Shown one piece after another: positions 1-12,900 of a stretch of DNA of 57,500 nt (positions are counted from its first letter, which is position 1; every line of letters begins with the position of its first letter). Under the pieces are notes generated by a model, which saw nothing but the letters and a program-made list of their open reading frames with translations, had not been told where the DNA came from and did not search any database. The DNA is taken from positions 2,636,845 through 2,694,344 of the forward strand of contig OZ026559.1 in assembly GCA_964020155.1 (NCBI GenBank). Direction: 5' to 3'. This DNA comes from Chondrilla cf. caribensis (Eukaryota; Porifera; Demospongiae; Chondrillida; Chondrillidae). The translations under genes and the position numbers were made by a program.

Positions 1-1180
1 GTATGGCTAGATTTTTCTATTGAATGAACCCATTATTATTACTGCTGTCATGGGCAAAGTAGAATGAGACCATCAAAGGGGGGGGGGAGAAACAAATTTA
101 AAAATCTATTTCGTGATATATATATTATATCATTATAATTTGCATACAATTGAATCAGGAATATAATTATCATCATTGAATTATGAATTTGCTAATCCAT
201 GCAATTGGAAGCACATAATACGTAATTAATAGACAGCTTATAATATAGATACATTATTGTATGGGTATAATACTTGTGATAAATATTATATGCTACGAAT
301 GGCCATCACAATAAAATATTATAAATGAATAAATAATAAAAGGAAATAATGAGACATTTTAATCAGTCATATGTTGAGAGCAATAACATTAATGATTTTT
401 AATCAAAAGTGAAAACAAAACAGAAAATGATGAGCAGTTGCTAAAGCATCAACGGAACCAAATCATGTGATGCCTCTCCTAACTTTACTTGAGAAAGACA
501 TCTCTCAACCAGAGGTGTTTAAGAGATGTCTTGGTACTTTAGTATTACACTTGAAAGATGCATATGAGTGTGCAATACAAAATTGCGTTTATAAATAAAC
601 GCTACTATAATTGTATGAAAATATATATTATAGGGCTTTAAATAGTCTAAGCTTACCAGAACATCGTATTCTAGGATATACCTTACTATCGTCAAAATTG
701 CCAGGCAAACCTTCGGCGTGAAGGGATCTTCGTAAAGTAGAAACGTCGAACGTTGTGTTGCGAATATTAATTCCATCGTAGCGTCATCGTTGCGATGGCG
801 TAAAGTCTCGGTGTGAATATACATATGCCTTTAGAAAATCCGACGAATAAAATGGCAGGCCTAGGCTTATCGATTATTACTGTTACAGTGCACAACAGTC
901 AATTCAATAATTATTGTAGACATAATATAATTATCATACATTCAATTGATATAATATTTGCATGATTGTATAAAACGGAATGGTTTGAAACAAAAATGTT
1001 ACAAACAGAACAAAACGAACAATAGCTGTGCCATGCAGTATATAATCATACTTATACTACAACTACCAATCAAAAATTCCATCCGTAACATCAAAAGTAC
1101 ATCTGTACATTTGTAATCCTAACCTATGGTCATTAATATGCCAAAATTAAAGTCAGACTCTATCGTTAAATCATTCCAGA
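1..1180. other. AT-rich flank, no supported gene
   Basis: The sequence is mostly AT-rich with a short G run near 81-89. A minus-strand open frame at 519-824 sits in a locally more GC-rich stretch (690-830) and could be an exon, but I recognise no family and see no clear splice context. Confidence 0.5.
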
Positions 1181-1575
1181 TCAAAAAAGTGGAGTTACTT
1201 TATCACTACCATAGCTTTCACATGCGATTCCAAGTTCGGTTTCAGCTGCTACTCTCACTTGATACTGTGTACCGCACTTTAAACCATCGAGCTTAATATT
1301 TGTAATTGAAGTGTCTTTGTTGATGACATCCGTGTATGGACCATTGCTTCCAGAAACCTTATACTGAATGGAATATCCAGTGATGGATGTACCAGGACTA
1401 ACACGAGGTATAGACCAAGATACACTGGCATTACCCTTTTCACACAAAGGGAGGGCAATCACTATAGGAGCTGGTGCATCTATAGTGAGAATAATAAAAT
1501 TATTAATAATAATACATTAACATAATTGCAAGATGTTGCCTCTATATCAGGAGACTAATTACCACGCGAACGTAC

Positions 1576-1876
1576 AATTGTATGTGGTAACTTGTACACT
1601 TCCATAACTGTTTTCTTGAACTCCCAGTTCAGTTTTAGCTGCTACTCGTACGATGTAGTCTTCTCCATGCAGGATGTAGATTACTGATTACAGTGTTGGT
1701 TGCAGAGCTACCAGGATCACTTATGTCCAAGTAGGGTCCACTGCTTGAAGATACCTTGTACTGGATGGAATATCCGGTGATGGAGGATCCCGAACTAACA
1801 TGGGGTACAGTCCAAGATACATTAATTTTGCCTTCTTCAGACAATGGAGAAGCTGTTACTGTTGAAGCCGAAGCAT
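1576..1876 (-). pseudogene. Gene C FN3 exon with 4-nt frameshift
   Basis: The exon is 301 nt instead of 297 and still very like the array units (VSSGSSITGYSIQYKV, SSSSGPYLDISDPG). At about 1664-1676 the GLRSGEDY region carries 4 extra bases, which shifts the frame into an early stop. Past the insertion the original frame resumes and remains readable (YIVRVAAKTELG, QVTTYN), so the damage is recent. Confidence 0.75.
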
Positions 1877-1961
1877 CTACACCAAAAGTGAATTCAAAGA
1901 TCAATAAACCACCAATTTATGTCAATTTTGGGAGTGGCTAAAGTAATGGCAGTCAACTTAC

Positions 1962-2300
1962 AATCATAAGTGGTGACCCTGTCACTACTGTAACTGCCAA
2001 TTTCCATTTTCTCTTCTGTTATAGCTGCTACTCTCACAATGTAAGTTGCACCAAATCGTAGACCACTGATGGTTGTGTTTGTTTCGAGATTACCTGAAAT
2101 ACTGACATCTGTGTATTCGTCACTTTCACAACCCTTATACTCCACTGTGTAGCCAATAATGCTTGTTCCAGAACTTTGGTCGGGCACAGTCCAAGAAGTT
2201 TGGTCATACACAGTCCATGACACATAAACTTTACCTTCTTCAGGCAATGGAGTGGCTGTTACTGTTGAAGCTGTACCAGCTTCAGAAGCATTCGGTTCAT
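1962..2300 (-). CDS. Gene C FN3 exon with internal micro-duplication
   Basis: This 113-codon phase 1-1 exon has the FN3 framework (VSWTV, IIGYTVEYKG, TYIVRVAAITEE). It is 42 nt longer than array exons because of an extended start (EPNASEAG) and a short internal repeat in which SWTVYDQT is followed by SWTVPDQS. Splice sites are intact (acceptor ..CAATGTAG, donor GTAAGT). Confidence 0.7.
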
Positions 2301-2769
2301 CTACATTGAAAAAAATTCAAATATTACTAAGTACAGATTACTAAATCTGAACTATGTGTTATTCACAGGCAATACAAATGTAAGGTACTGTAATTACTGT
2401 ATCCCTAAATGTTGATCTACTGGATGTCAGTGTACATGGTAGAATCTAAAGAAAGGGTTATATAATAGCAGGTGTTAGTCTTTGTTATTCCAGATACTGT
2501 TTATCACTTATTTTAGCAGTTTGGGAATTGATTTTGATGTCATCATTGAATAGATTAATCATAATGATTGATGCATAATTTAATTATTGATCAATACTTC
2601 ATCTTTCAATATCTTTAGGTGCAGAATAATAATAGGATACATTGTACATGCATGTGAACCTATGTGCATGCACACTTGTATCCTGGCTAAGGGTTGCATA
2701 AGAATAGACATAAAATAAAACTGAATCATGTAGCACATGTCACCAGGTAGGTTTCATAGTTCAGGAATG

Positions 2770-3300
2770 ATTATTACTGAGCGGTTTGGCGAGGTTAATT
2801 GTTTCCATTTTATTGAGGAGTCCGATCAAGGTTAGCCCATGCACTTGATTGCTTCGAGCTCACAAATTTTGGCATTATGGCCAACATGCGACTTCCTTGT
2901 GCAAATTACCAGTCCGTCGAAGTGTCCAGTCCCAATTTGTCCGCCCTATTAGAAGAGGTACTGACGTGCTACAAGGAGATGTGAACGATTTAGTTTGTGG
3001 TCATCTGTGGGGTACACAAAACGAACGAATGGGGCACTAATACGTTTCGTTCACTTGTGGTCTCAGTTTTTCGAGCAGATATCCATCGAAAGTCTTGAAA
3101 CAGTGAACAGGACAATCATCAAAATTTCAGTAAGTGATTATTGACTTTAATCAGCATGGGAGCAGGGTTCGCCAAATTGTCTTTCGGGCAATGGAATTGG
3201 TTAATTTAAGAAGCCATTTGTGTATGACATCATTGGTCTGCAAAGAAGCAATTCTACCTTTTTCAATCGTGTACCTACTTTTTTGTGGATGTAGCCATAG
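2770..3300. repeat. Dispersed repeat copy 1 (diverged)
   Basis: Shares blocks with 34310-34850 in the same order: GCGAGGTTAATTG near the left side, AGTCC..GCCCATGCACTT, then AGGGTTC..CCAATTGTCTTTC and a TTTTGTATG-like end. This is an old interspersed element of unknown type. The nearby segment at 3302-3378 forms an imperfect hairpin (GGTATATATACTTATTT against AAATAAGTATACC). Confidence 0.55.
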
Positions 3301-3882
3301 CAGGTTAGGTTAGGTATATATACTTATTTGGACTGGGGAGGCTCGCCTAAATAAGTATACCTTACCTTACCTCCTATGTTAACAGTGAGGCTCTGCACGT
3401 AGTGCACACCTAATATTGTTATAATTGAGCCAGGCAGGAAATTAGTGAACACATTTCTATATTGCATATAACAATTAATATAATATCATTGTTTGAACTA
3501 TATGGCTATATGAACAGTGTAAAGTATCTATCATTCACTATGCCAGGATACAGGTTAGTTACATCTGGTCTAGGTGAGCTGCAGCAGAACAAGTGCTAAA
3601 TACCTGGAGCAAAGCCTGAGCTAATCAATTAGCACTGTATATAATAACTGTATAACATAATAATTATTATATCTGCTACAGCACACCTAAGCACACTATA
3701 ACTAACTTGTATCCTGAGGCAGCAAATGATAGACAAATTTTGTACTACAAATATGTGTCCAATATAATACATTATATGTAATAGAAATGTGTTTACTAAT
3801 TTCATGCCTTGTTAATCCTAACAATGAAACCTGCCTGGTGACCTGTGCTACATGGCTCACGTATGCACAGTTTTCCTTTGAT

Positions 3883-3944
3883 CTACCCTTCAACCAGGAT
3901 ACAAGTACATGGATACATTTGCATATTATACATATGTATGGTTT
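3883..3944 (-). CDS. Gene A: candidate last exon
   Basis: After a good acceptor (CTATGTTTACAG) the phase-1 frame reads ETIHMYNMQMYPCTCILVEG and stops at TAG (3883-3885). Length and phase fit, but a short terminal exon is weak evidence. Another acceptor near 3755 would give a different, less convincing end. I see no clear AATAAA nearby on this strand. Confidence 0.4.
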
Positions 3945-6900
3945 CTGTAAACATAGGGAAATTATGTACGTACAGTCATACATGTATGTATGGACATTTG
4001 CACATACATATTATTCTAGATGCATTGTACATATAAGAGGGGTGGAATGAGACAGCTAATTTGTGTTACCTTCACGTCTCTGGTTTGCTGGTATTTCCCT
4101 CATCATGAAACATTCACTTTCATTGTTGATGTTTGTGAAAACCCTTGCATTTCTTTACGAAAGATGGGGAAACTCAACATAATAACAATCTAAACCTGTG
4201 ATTAAACTGTTTTCTAAACTTTCAGTCATACAGGTGCATGTAAAACTATGCAAAAATTGTATTCACCCTCCAATAATTTCTTGCATACATATTCTACAAT
4301 GTTTCAATTATTACTTAAAACATGTTTTTCCGCATGCACCCATATGTGATATACATTCATCATTAATTTACGAGAAATCCAGGGGCAATAACACGTACCT
4401 TGTCCTAGCTGGTACTTGCCTTGCTGGTTTGCGCAATTTGCAACATCTGAATACTATGACCATCAATACAATACCCAAGATAGCACATACTAGAAAACTG
4501 CCAAAGAATCCTCCAATAATAAAGCCAAGTGGATTTTCGCATTCTTCTGCAGATATGAATAATAATAATAAGCTATAATATATGGGACGTTATGTTCTCT
4601 GTATACCACCAGATAATAGGCATTAGGCAATAATATAGGTCATGTTATCAACATGCAACTAAAATATTCCAATCTATGGTAATAACACTCCAAATGGTAC
4701 TTGCAATAAAAACTTGTATGCAATATCTGCATTAATTTGCATGCAACTTTAGAAATAAAGCAGATATGTCTGCACTGTTTCTACCACATTACTAACAATG
4801 GTGTCTTTTAAAGATACAAATAACACATAATCAATAGAAGCTACCAAATGATCCTTATTTTAGTGCATGTTCATCAATGAGCTTTGCACTGAAACTATCC
4901 CCTGGGAAGCATCCCGTAAAAATGAATCCCCTTCATCAGATCCCAATTTGGGAGTTCACTGAAGTACACAACATGAAGTTGAACATTAAACACACAATTA
5001 CAGTGAGATTATCACACCTTCTTGCATGGTCTTCACATCCACAGTAGAGCTGTTAGTAGAACCCTCGCTATTGAAGGCGGCAATGACAATTTTGTAGGCT
5101 TTGTTAGGCTGCAATCCTGTAATATTGTAGGGTGGTTCAGAAATGTTACAACGGTTCTCAGGTTTGTCATTCTCCCAGTAATACATAAAATAATCCTCAG
5201 CTCCAACAATGGTGAAGTTTACATACAAAATTGTTGTATCAGCTGTCACTTGTATGGTCTGGATAGTTGGTACTACAGAAAATCAAAGATGATTGAGCAA
5301 GTTAACAACAAGTGAATTGGGTGAAGACATGTGCTAACATCTACACCTTGATTTCACAGTCCAGACATTCCATTAGGTGCTCTAAGTATGAATTATAGCC
5401 ACTGTAAGAGTACTTTTTACCAACTGACAGGTTCATATACAGTGGAACCTCTATTAAAGGACTCTCCCAATAAAGGACACTATAGAAATTACCTCTCTAC
5501 AAAGGACACTCTGTAAGGTACCAAAACTAGATTTTCCTATAGTGCTAGTATATTTTCCACCTCTGAAGAGTGGACAACCTCTCTACTGTGGACAAGTTAC
5601 CTGGTCCCAATGTGTCCTTTATAGAGAGGTTCCACTGTAGTAACAATATGGGTAATGCTGAGGAATGACTACAAATAATTGTATTATTGATTTTGTTAGG
5701 GGATTTCCAGCCTCCTCTCAAGTTGTTAGTAAATTGCACACATGCACACACTCTACATTTAAGGCTTCCAAATTGGGAATTGGGCAATCCAGACAGATTG
5801 TACTACAAAACACGGTTATACTGAAATGCTAGAGCGCTTTATTCTAAATTGGTTTCAAACCACCTTGATAATAAAATTGGTTACATAACCGCCAAATGCA
5901 TGTACACACTAATGTGTGAAAACAAACCAGACTCAAAGAGATTTTGAAAGTGCTTTAATGCCCTATAGTGTAACTAGGGCTATACATACCAAAACCACAC
6001 TCAATGTTACATTTAGCAGAGGAGGTATTGGTTCCAGTTTGGTGATTAGGTCTATTTAACCTGTAGTATGTACTGATGGGAAGCTAGTGCTTGGGAAAGT
6101 GTGACAATTATTGATGAATGCCACCTGCAGAAAAGGTGAACCCTATAATCAGTGTGAGTGGGATATGAACAATTAAGGTAATTTAAAGAAAAAAATAAGT
6201 GCTAGTGACTTTCAAATTACTAAGGTCTAAACTGAACCAGATGAACAGCCACTATGCAGTGTTTTATTAATCAACCAGCCTCCCTTTCACATTCTGTCAT
6301 TTCTGATCAAGTACATATTATTCATTTAAAATGTGCATAAAATATTCTGGCTAATCTTCAAAATCATTAGTCTTCCACTGCATTCTCCAGTCACAACTTA
6401 TTGGAGATTAACAATAAACCCCAAGTGCTACAATCAGTCCTAATTCTGGATTATTAAACATAGCACACTGTTAGGATAGGTTCAAGATTTCCTTAAAAAC
6501 TTGATACCTATATTTACTGACAAAAATAGGGGGAGCAAATTAAAGTTATGGCTGCTGTGAACATTGCTATTATGATGAGTCTGATGTGAAAAAAATGTAT
6601 AGTAACCAGATTGTCCCTACATACAAAGGAAACATACTCGGCTAACTCACATGGTATATGAGTGGAAGTATACTGCCCTGGCCCAATTGCAGAGACAGCT
6701 CGCACTCTAACTTGATAATGGACTCCTTTCTTCACATTCTTCGCCTTATAATACAGTGCATTGACTGAAAAATTCCCCTCCCAGGATCCAGATGGCAATG
6801 TTCTATAGTTGCCTTCGTAATGTGTGATGGGGGTATCGCTGGTAGGTTCTACCCATGTTACTTCAAGAACAGTTGAACTAGGTGAATGATGCAGACTAAC

Positions 6901-9900
6901 ATTCTGAACTGGTTCAGGGACTAAATGAAAAAAAATAAATTTTATTACACAAGGAATAATGAGAAAAATTCGATAATATCAATTTTTGCATGGTGCATAT
7001 ATTATGGATCAGGGGGAAAGGTTTTCAAGCTCCAAAAAAAATAAAAGATGACACTTATAGATTTTCATCAATCAGTCCAAAATAAAATGTCATGGAATTA
7101 CAAAGTTTAATGTGCTGTGATTGACATAAGAACACAAAATCTCTAAGACAAAGGTAACGTGTTACATTGATATTCAAATCTCCATCACACTCACCACCAT
7201 ATGTTGTGGTACTTCCTTCTCCATAGCTCTCGTTTCCAATTCCCAGTTCAGTTTTAGCTGCTACTCTAATGATGTAGTCCTCTCCAATACGTAGACCACT
7301 GATTACAGTGTTGGTTGCAGAACTACCAGGATTGCTGATGTTCAAGTAGGGTCCACTGTTTGAAGATACCTTGTACAGAATGGAATATCCGGTGATAGAG
7401 GATCCCGAACTAACACGAGGTACAGTCCAAGATACATTGATTTTGCCTTCTTCAGATAATGGAGAAGCTGTCACTGTTGGAGCTGAAGCATCTGTAGTGA
7501 TAAAGACATAACATTAGATTTAATAACAATGGCTATCAATTAAGTAGTCATTGAACATACAGTCGTAGGTGGTGGCTCGGTCACTTCCATAACTGTCACT
7601 TCCAACTACCAGTTCAGTTTTAGCTGCAACTCTCACCAGGTAGTCCTCTCCACTGCGTAGACCACTGATTACAGTGTTGGTTGCAGAACTACCAGGATCA
7701 CTGATGTTCAAGTAGGGTCCACTGCTTGAAGATACCTTGTACTGAATGGAATATCCGGTGATGGAGGATCCCGAACTAACACGAGGTACAGTCCAAGATA
7801 CATTGATTTTGCCTTCTTCAGATAATGGAGAAGCTGTCACTGTTGGAGCTGAAGCATCTGTAGTGATGCAGACATAATATTAGATTTAATGACAATGGCT
7901 ATCAATTAAGTAGTCATTGAACATACAGTCGTAGGTGGTGGCTCGGTCACTTCCATAACTGTCACTTCCAATTCCCAGTTCAGTTTTAGTTGCAACTCTC
8001 ACCAGGTAGTCCTCTCCACTACGTAGACCACTGATTACAGTGTTGGTTGCAGAACTACCAGGATCACTGATGTTCAAGTAGGGTCCACTGCTTGAAGATA
8101 CCTTGTACTGGATGGAATATCCGGTGATGGAGGATCCCGAACTAACACGAGGTACAGTCCAAGATACATTGATTTTGCCTTCTTCAGATAATGGAGAAGC
8201 TGTCACTGTTGGAGCTGAAGCATCTGTAGTGATGCAGACATAATATTAGATTTAATGACAATGGCTATCAATTAAGTAGTCATTGAACATACAGTCGTAG
8301 GTGGTGGCTCGGTCACTTCCATAACTGTCACTTCCAACTCCCAGTTCAGTTTTAGCTGCAACTCTCACCAGGTAGTCCTCTCCACTGCGTAGACCACTGA
8401 TTACAGTGTTGGTTGCAGAACTACCAGGATCACTGATGTTCAAGTAGGGTCCACTGCTTGAAGATACCTTGTACAGAATGGAATATCCGGTGATGGAGGA
8501 TCCCGAACTAACACGGGGTACAGTCCAGGATACATTGATTTTGCCTTCTTCAGATAATGGAGAAGCTGTCACTGTTGGAGCTGAAGCATCTGTAGGGATA
8601 AAGACGTATATTTAGTAAAAATGGCTCTTAATTAAGAAGGTATTGAACATACAGTCATAGGTGGTGGCTCGGTCACTTCCATAACTGTCACTTCCAATTC
8701 CCAGTTCAGTTTTAGCTGCTACTCTAATGATGTAGTCCTCTCCACTGTGTAGACCACTAATTACAGTGTTGGTTGCAGAACTACCAGGATCACTGATGTT
8801 CAAGTAGGGTCCACTGCTTGAAGATACCTTGTACTGAATGGAATATCCGGTGATGGAGGATCCTGAACTAACACGGGGTACAGTCCAAGATACATTGATT
8901 TTGCCTTCTTCAGATAATGGAGAAGCTGTCACTGTTGGAGCTGAAGCATCTGTAGCAATAAAGACATAATATTAGATTGAATAAAAATGGCTATCAATTA
9001 AGTAGTCATTGAACATACAGTCGTAGGTGGTGGCTCGGTCACTTCCATAACTGTCACTTCCAACTCCCAGTTCAGTTTTAGCTGCAACTCTCACCAGGTA
9101 GTCCTCTCCACTGCGTAGACCACTGATTACAGTGTTGGTTGTAGAACTACCAGGATCACTGATGTTCAAGTAGGGTCCACTGCTTGAAGATACCTTGTAC
9201 TGGATGGAATATCCGGTGATAGAGGATCCCGAACTAACACGGGGTACAGTCCAAGATACATTGATTTTGCCTTCTTCAGATAATGGAGAAGCTGTCACTG
9301 TTGGAGCTGAAGCATCTGTAGGGATAAAAACATAATATTAGATTGAATAAAAATGGCTATCAATTAAGTAGTCATTGAACATACAGTCGTAGGTGGTGGC
9401 TCGGTCACTTCCATAACTGTCACTTCCAACTCCCAGTTCAGTTTTAGCTGCAACTCTCACCAGGTAGTCCTCTCCACTACGTAGACCACTGATTACAGTG
9501 TTGGTTGTAGAACTACCAGGATCACTGATGTTCAAGTAGGGTCCACTGCTTGAAGATACCTTGTACTGAATGGAATATCCAGTGATAGAGGATCCCGAAC
9601 TAACACGGGGTACAGTCCAAGATACATTGATTTTGCCTTCTTCAGATAATGGAGAAGCTGTCACTGTTGGAGCTGAAGCATCTGTAGGGATAAAGAGGTA
9701 CATTTAGTAAAAATGGCTCTTAATTACGAAGGCATTGAACATACAGTCGTAGGTGGTGGCTCGGTCACTTCCATAACTGTCACTTCCAATTCCCAGTTCA
9801 GTTTTAGCTGCAACTCTAATGATGTAGTCCTCTCCACTGCGTAGACCACTGATTACAGTGTTGGTTGCAGAACTACCAGGATCACTGATGTTCAAGTAGG

Positions 9901-12900
9901 GTCCACTGCTTGAAGATACCTTGTACTGAAAGGAATATCCGGTGATGGAGGATCCTGAACTAACACGGGGTACAGTCCAAGATACATTGATTTTGCCTTC
10001 TTCAGATAATGGAGAAGCTGTCACTGTTGGAGCTGAAGCATCTGTAGCAATAAAGACATAATATTAGATTGAATAAAAATGGCTATCAATTAAGTAGTCA
10101 TTGAACATACAGTCGTAGGTGGTGGCTCGGTCACTTCCATAACTGTCACTTCCAATTCCCAGTTCAGTTATAGCTGCTACTCTAATGATGTAGTCCTCTC
10201 CACTACGTAAACCACTGATTACAGTGTTGGTTGTAGAACTACCAGGATCACTGATGTTCAAGTAGGGTCCACTGCTTGAAGATACCTTGTACTGAATGGA
10301 ATATCCGGTGATAGAGGATCTCGAACTAACACGGGGTACAGTCCAAGATACATTGATTTTGCCTTCTTCAGATAATGGAGAAGCTGTCACTGTTGGAGCT
10401 GAAGCATCTGTAGCAATAAAGACATAATATTAGATTGAATAAAAATGGCTATCAATTAAGTAGTCATTGAACATACAGTCGTAGGTGGTGGCTCGGTCAC
10501 TTCCATAACTGTCACTTCCAACTCCCAGTTCAGTTTTAGCTGCAACTCTCACCAGGTAGTCCTCTCCACTGCGTAGACCACTGATTACAGTGTTGGTTGT
10601 AGAACTACCAGGATCACTGATGTTCAAGTAGGGTCCACTGCTTGAAGATACCTTGTACTGGATGGAATATCCGGTGATAGAGGATCCCGAACTAACACGG
10701 GGTACAGTCCAAGATACATTGATTTTGCCTTCTTCAGATAATGGAGAAGCTGTCACTGTTGGAGCTGAAGCATCTGTAGGGATAAAAACATAATATTAGA
10801 TTGAATAAAAATGGCTATCAATTAAGTAGTCATTGAACATACAGTCGTAGGTGGTGGCTCGGTCACTTCCATAACTGTCACTTCCAACTCCCAGTTCAGT
10901 TTTAGCTGCAACTCTCACCAGGTAGTCCTCTCCACTACGTAGACCACTGATTACAGTGTTGGTTGTAGAACTACCAGGATCACTGATGTTCAAGTAGGGT
11001 CCACTGCTTGAAGATACCTTGTACTGAATGGAATATCCAGTGATAGAGGATCCCGAACTAACACGGGGTACAGTCCAAGATACATTGATTTTGCCTTCTT
11101 CAGATAATGGAGAAGCTGTCACTGTTGGAGCTGAAGCATCTGTAGGGATAAAGAGGTACATTTAGTAAAAATGGCTCTTAATTACGAAGGCATTGAACAT
11201 ACAGTCGTAGGTGGTGGCTCGGTCACTTCCATAACTGTCACTTCCAATTCCCAGTTCAGTTTTAGCTGCAACTCTAATGATGTAGTCCTCTCCACTGCGT
11301 AGACCACTGATTACAGTGTTGGTTGCAGAACTACCAGGATCACTGATGTTCAAGTAGGGTCCACTGCTTGAAGATACCTTGTACTGAAAGGAATATCCGG
11401 TGATGGAGGATCCTGAACTAACACGGGGTACAGTCCAAGATACATTGATTTTGCCTTCTTCAGATAATGGAGAAGCTGTCACTGTTGGAGCTGAAGCATC
11501 TGTAGCAATAAAGACATAATATTAGATTGAATAAAAATGGCTATCAATTAAGTAGTCATTGAACATACAGTCGTAGGTGGTGGCTCGGTCACTTCCATAA
11601 CTGTCACTTCCAATTCCCAGTTCAGTTATAGCTGCTACTCTAATGATGTAGTCCTCTCCACTACGTAAACCACTGATTACAGTGTTGGTTGCAGAACTAC
11701 CAGGATCACTGATGTTCAAGTAGGGTCCACTGCTTGAAGATACCTTGTACTGAATGGAATATCCGGTGATAGAGGATCTCGAACTAACACGGGGTACAGT
11801 CCAAGATACATTGATTTTGCCTTCTTCAGATAATGGAGAAGCTGTCACTGTTGGAGCTGAAGCATCTGTAGGGATAAAGACGTATATTTAGTAAAAATGG
11901 CTCTTAATTAAGAAGGCATTGAACATACAGTCGTAGGTGGTGGCTCGGTTACTTCCATAACTGTCACTTCCAATTCCCAGTTCAGTTATAGCTGCTACTC
12001 TAATGATGTAGTCCTCTCCACTACGTAAACCACTGATTACAGTGTTGGTTGTAGAACTACCAGGATCACTGATGTTCAAGTAGGGTCCACTGCTTGAAGA
12101 TACCTTGTACTGAATGGAATATCCGGTGATAGAGGATCTCGAACTAACACGGGGTACAGTCCAAGATACATTGATTTTGCCTTCTTCAGATAATGGAGAA
12201 GCTGTCACTGTTGGAGCTGAAGCATCTGTAGGGATAAAGACGTATATTTAGTAAAAATGGCTCTTAATTAAGAAGGCATTGAACATACAGTCGTAGGTGG
12301 TGGCTCGGTTACTTCCATAACTGTCACTTCCAATTCCCAGTTCAGTTTTAGCTGCAACTCTCACCAGGTAGTCCTCTCCACTACGTAGACCACTGATTAC
12401 AGTGTTGGTTGTAGAACTACCAGGATCACTGATGTTCAAGTAGGGTCCACTGCTTGAAGATACCTTGTACTGGATGGAATATCCGGTGATAGAGGATCTC
12501 GAACTAACACGGGGTACAGTCCAAGATACATTGATTTTGCCTTCTTCAGATAATGGAGAAGCTGTCACTGTTGGAGCTGAAGCATCTGTAGGGATAAAGA
12601 CATAATATTAGATTTAATGACAATGGCTATCAATTAAGTAGTCATTGAACATACAGTCGTAGGTGGTGGCTCGGTCACTTCCATAACTGTCACTTCCAAT
12701 TCCCAGTTCAGTTTTAGCTGCAACTCTAATGATGTAGTCCTCTCCACTACGTAAACCACTGATTACAGTGTTGGTTGCAGAACTACCAGGATCACTGATG
12801 TTCAAGTAGGGTCCATTGCTTGAAGATACCTTGTACTGAATAGAATATCCGGTGATGGAGGATCCTGAACTAACACGGGGTACAGTCCAAGATACATTGA

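Larger units (their letters stand above)
1181..2300 (-). pseudogene. Gene C: three FN3 exons, partly decayed gene or 3' gene part
   Basis: Three FN3 exons in phase 1 lie downstream of gene A: 1962-2300 (339 nt), 1576-1876 (301 nt) and a last exon 1181-1477 ending in TGA. The middle exon is frameshifted by 4 extra bases. The last exon (NASVSWSIPRV, ITGYSIQYKV, YQVRVAAETELG, ending SDKVTPLF) lacks the usual donor and simply stops, with no transmembrane exon. I found no signal-peptide exon between 2300 and 3880. This could be a decayed paralogue of gene A, or alternative 3' exons that would give a secreted form. Confidence 0.6.

Noticed and set aside
519..824. Minus-strand 101-codon frame
   Set aside because: No family recognised and no clear signals; it could be an exon, but I cannot support it.
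3702..3765. Alternative last exon of gene A after the acceptor near 3755
   Set aside because: In the required phase it gives a long low-complexity hydrophobic end; the exon at 3883-3944 has a better acceptor and a short polar end.
4198..4578. Plus-strand 126-codon frame
   Set aside because: It is opposite the gene A transmembrane exon, which has better splice and domain support.
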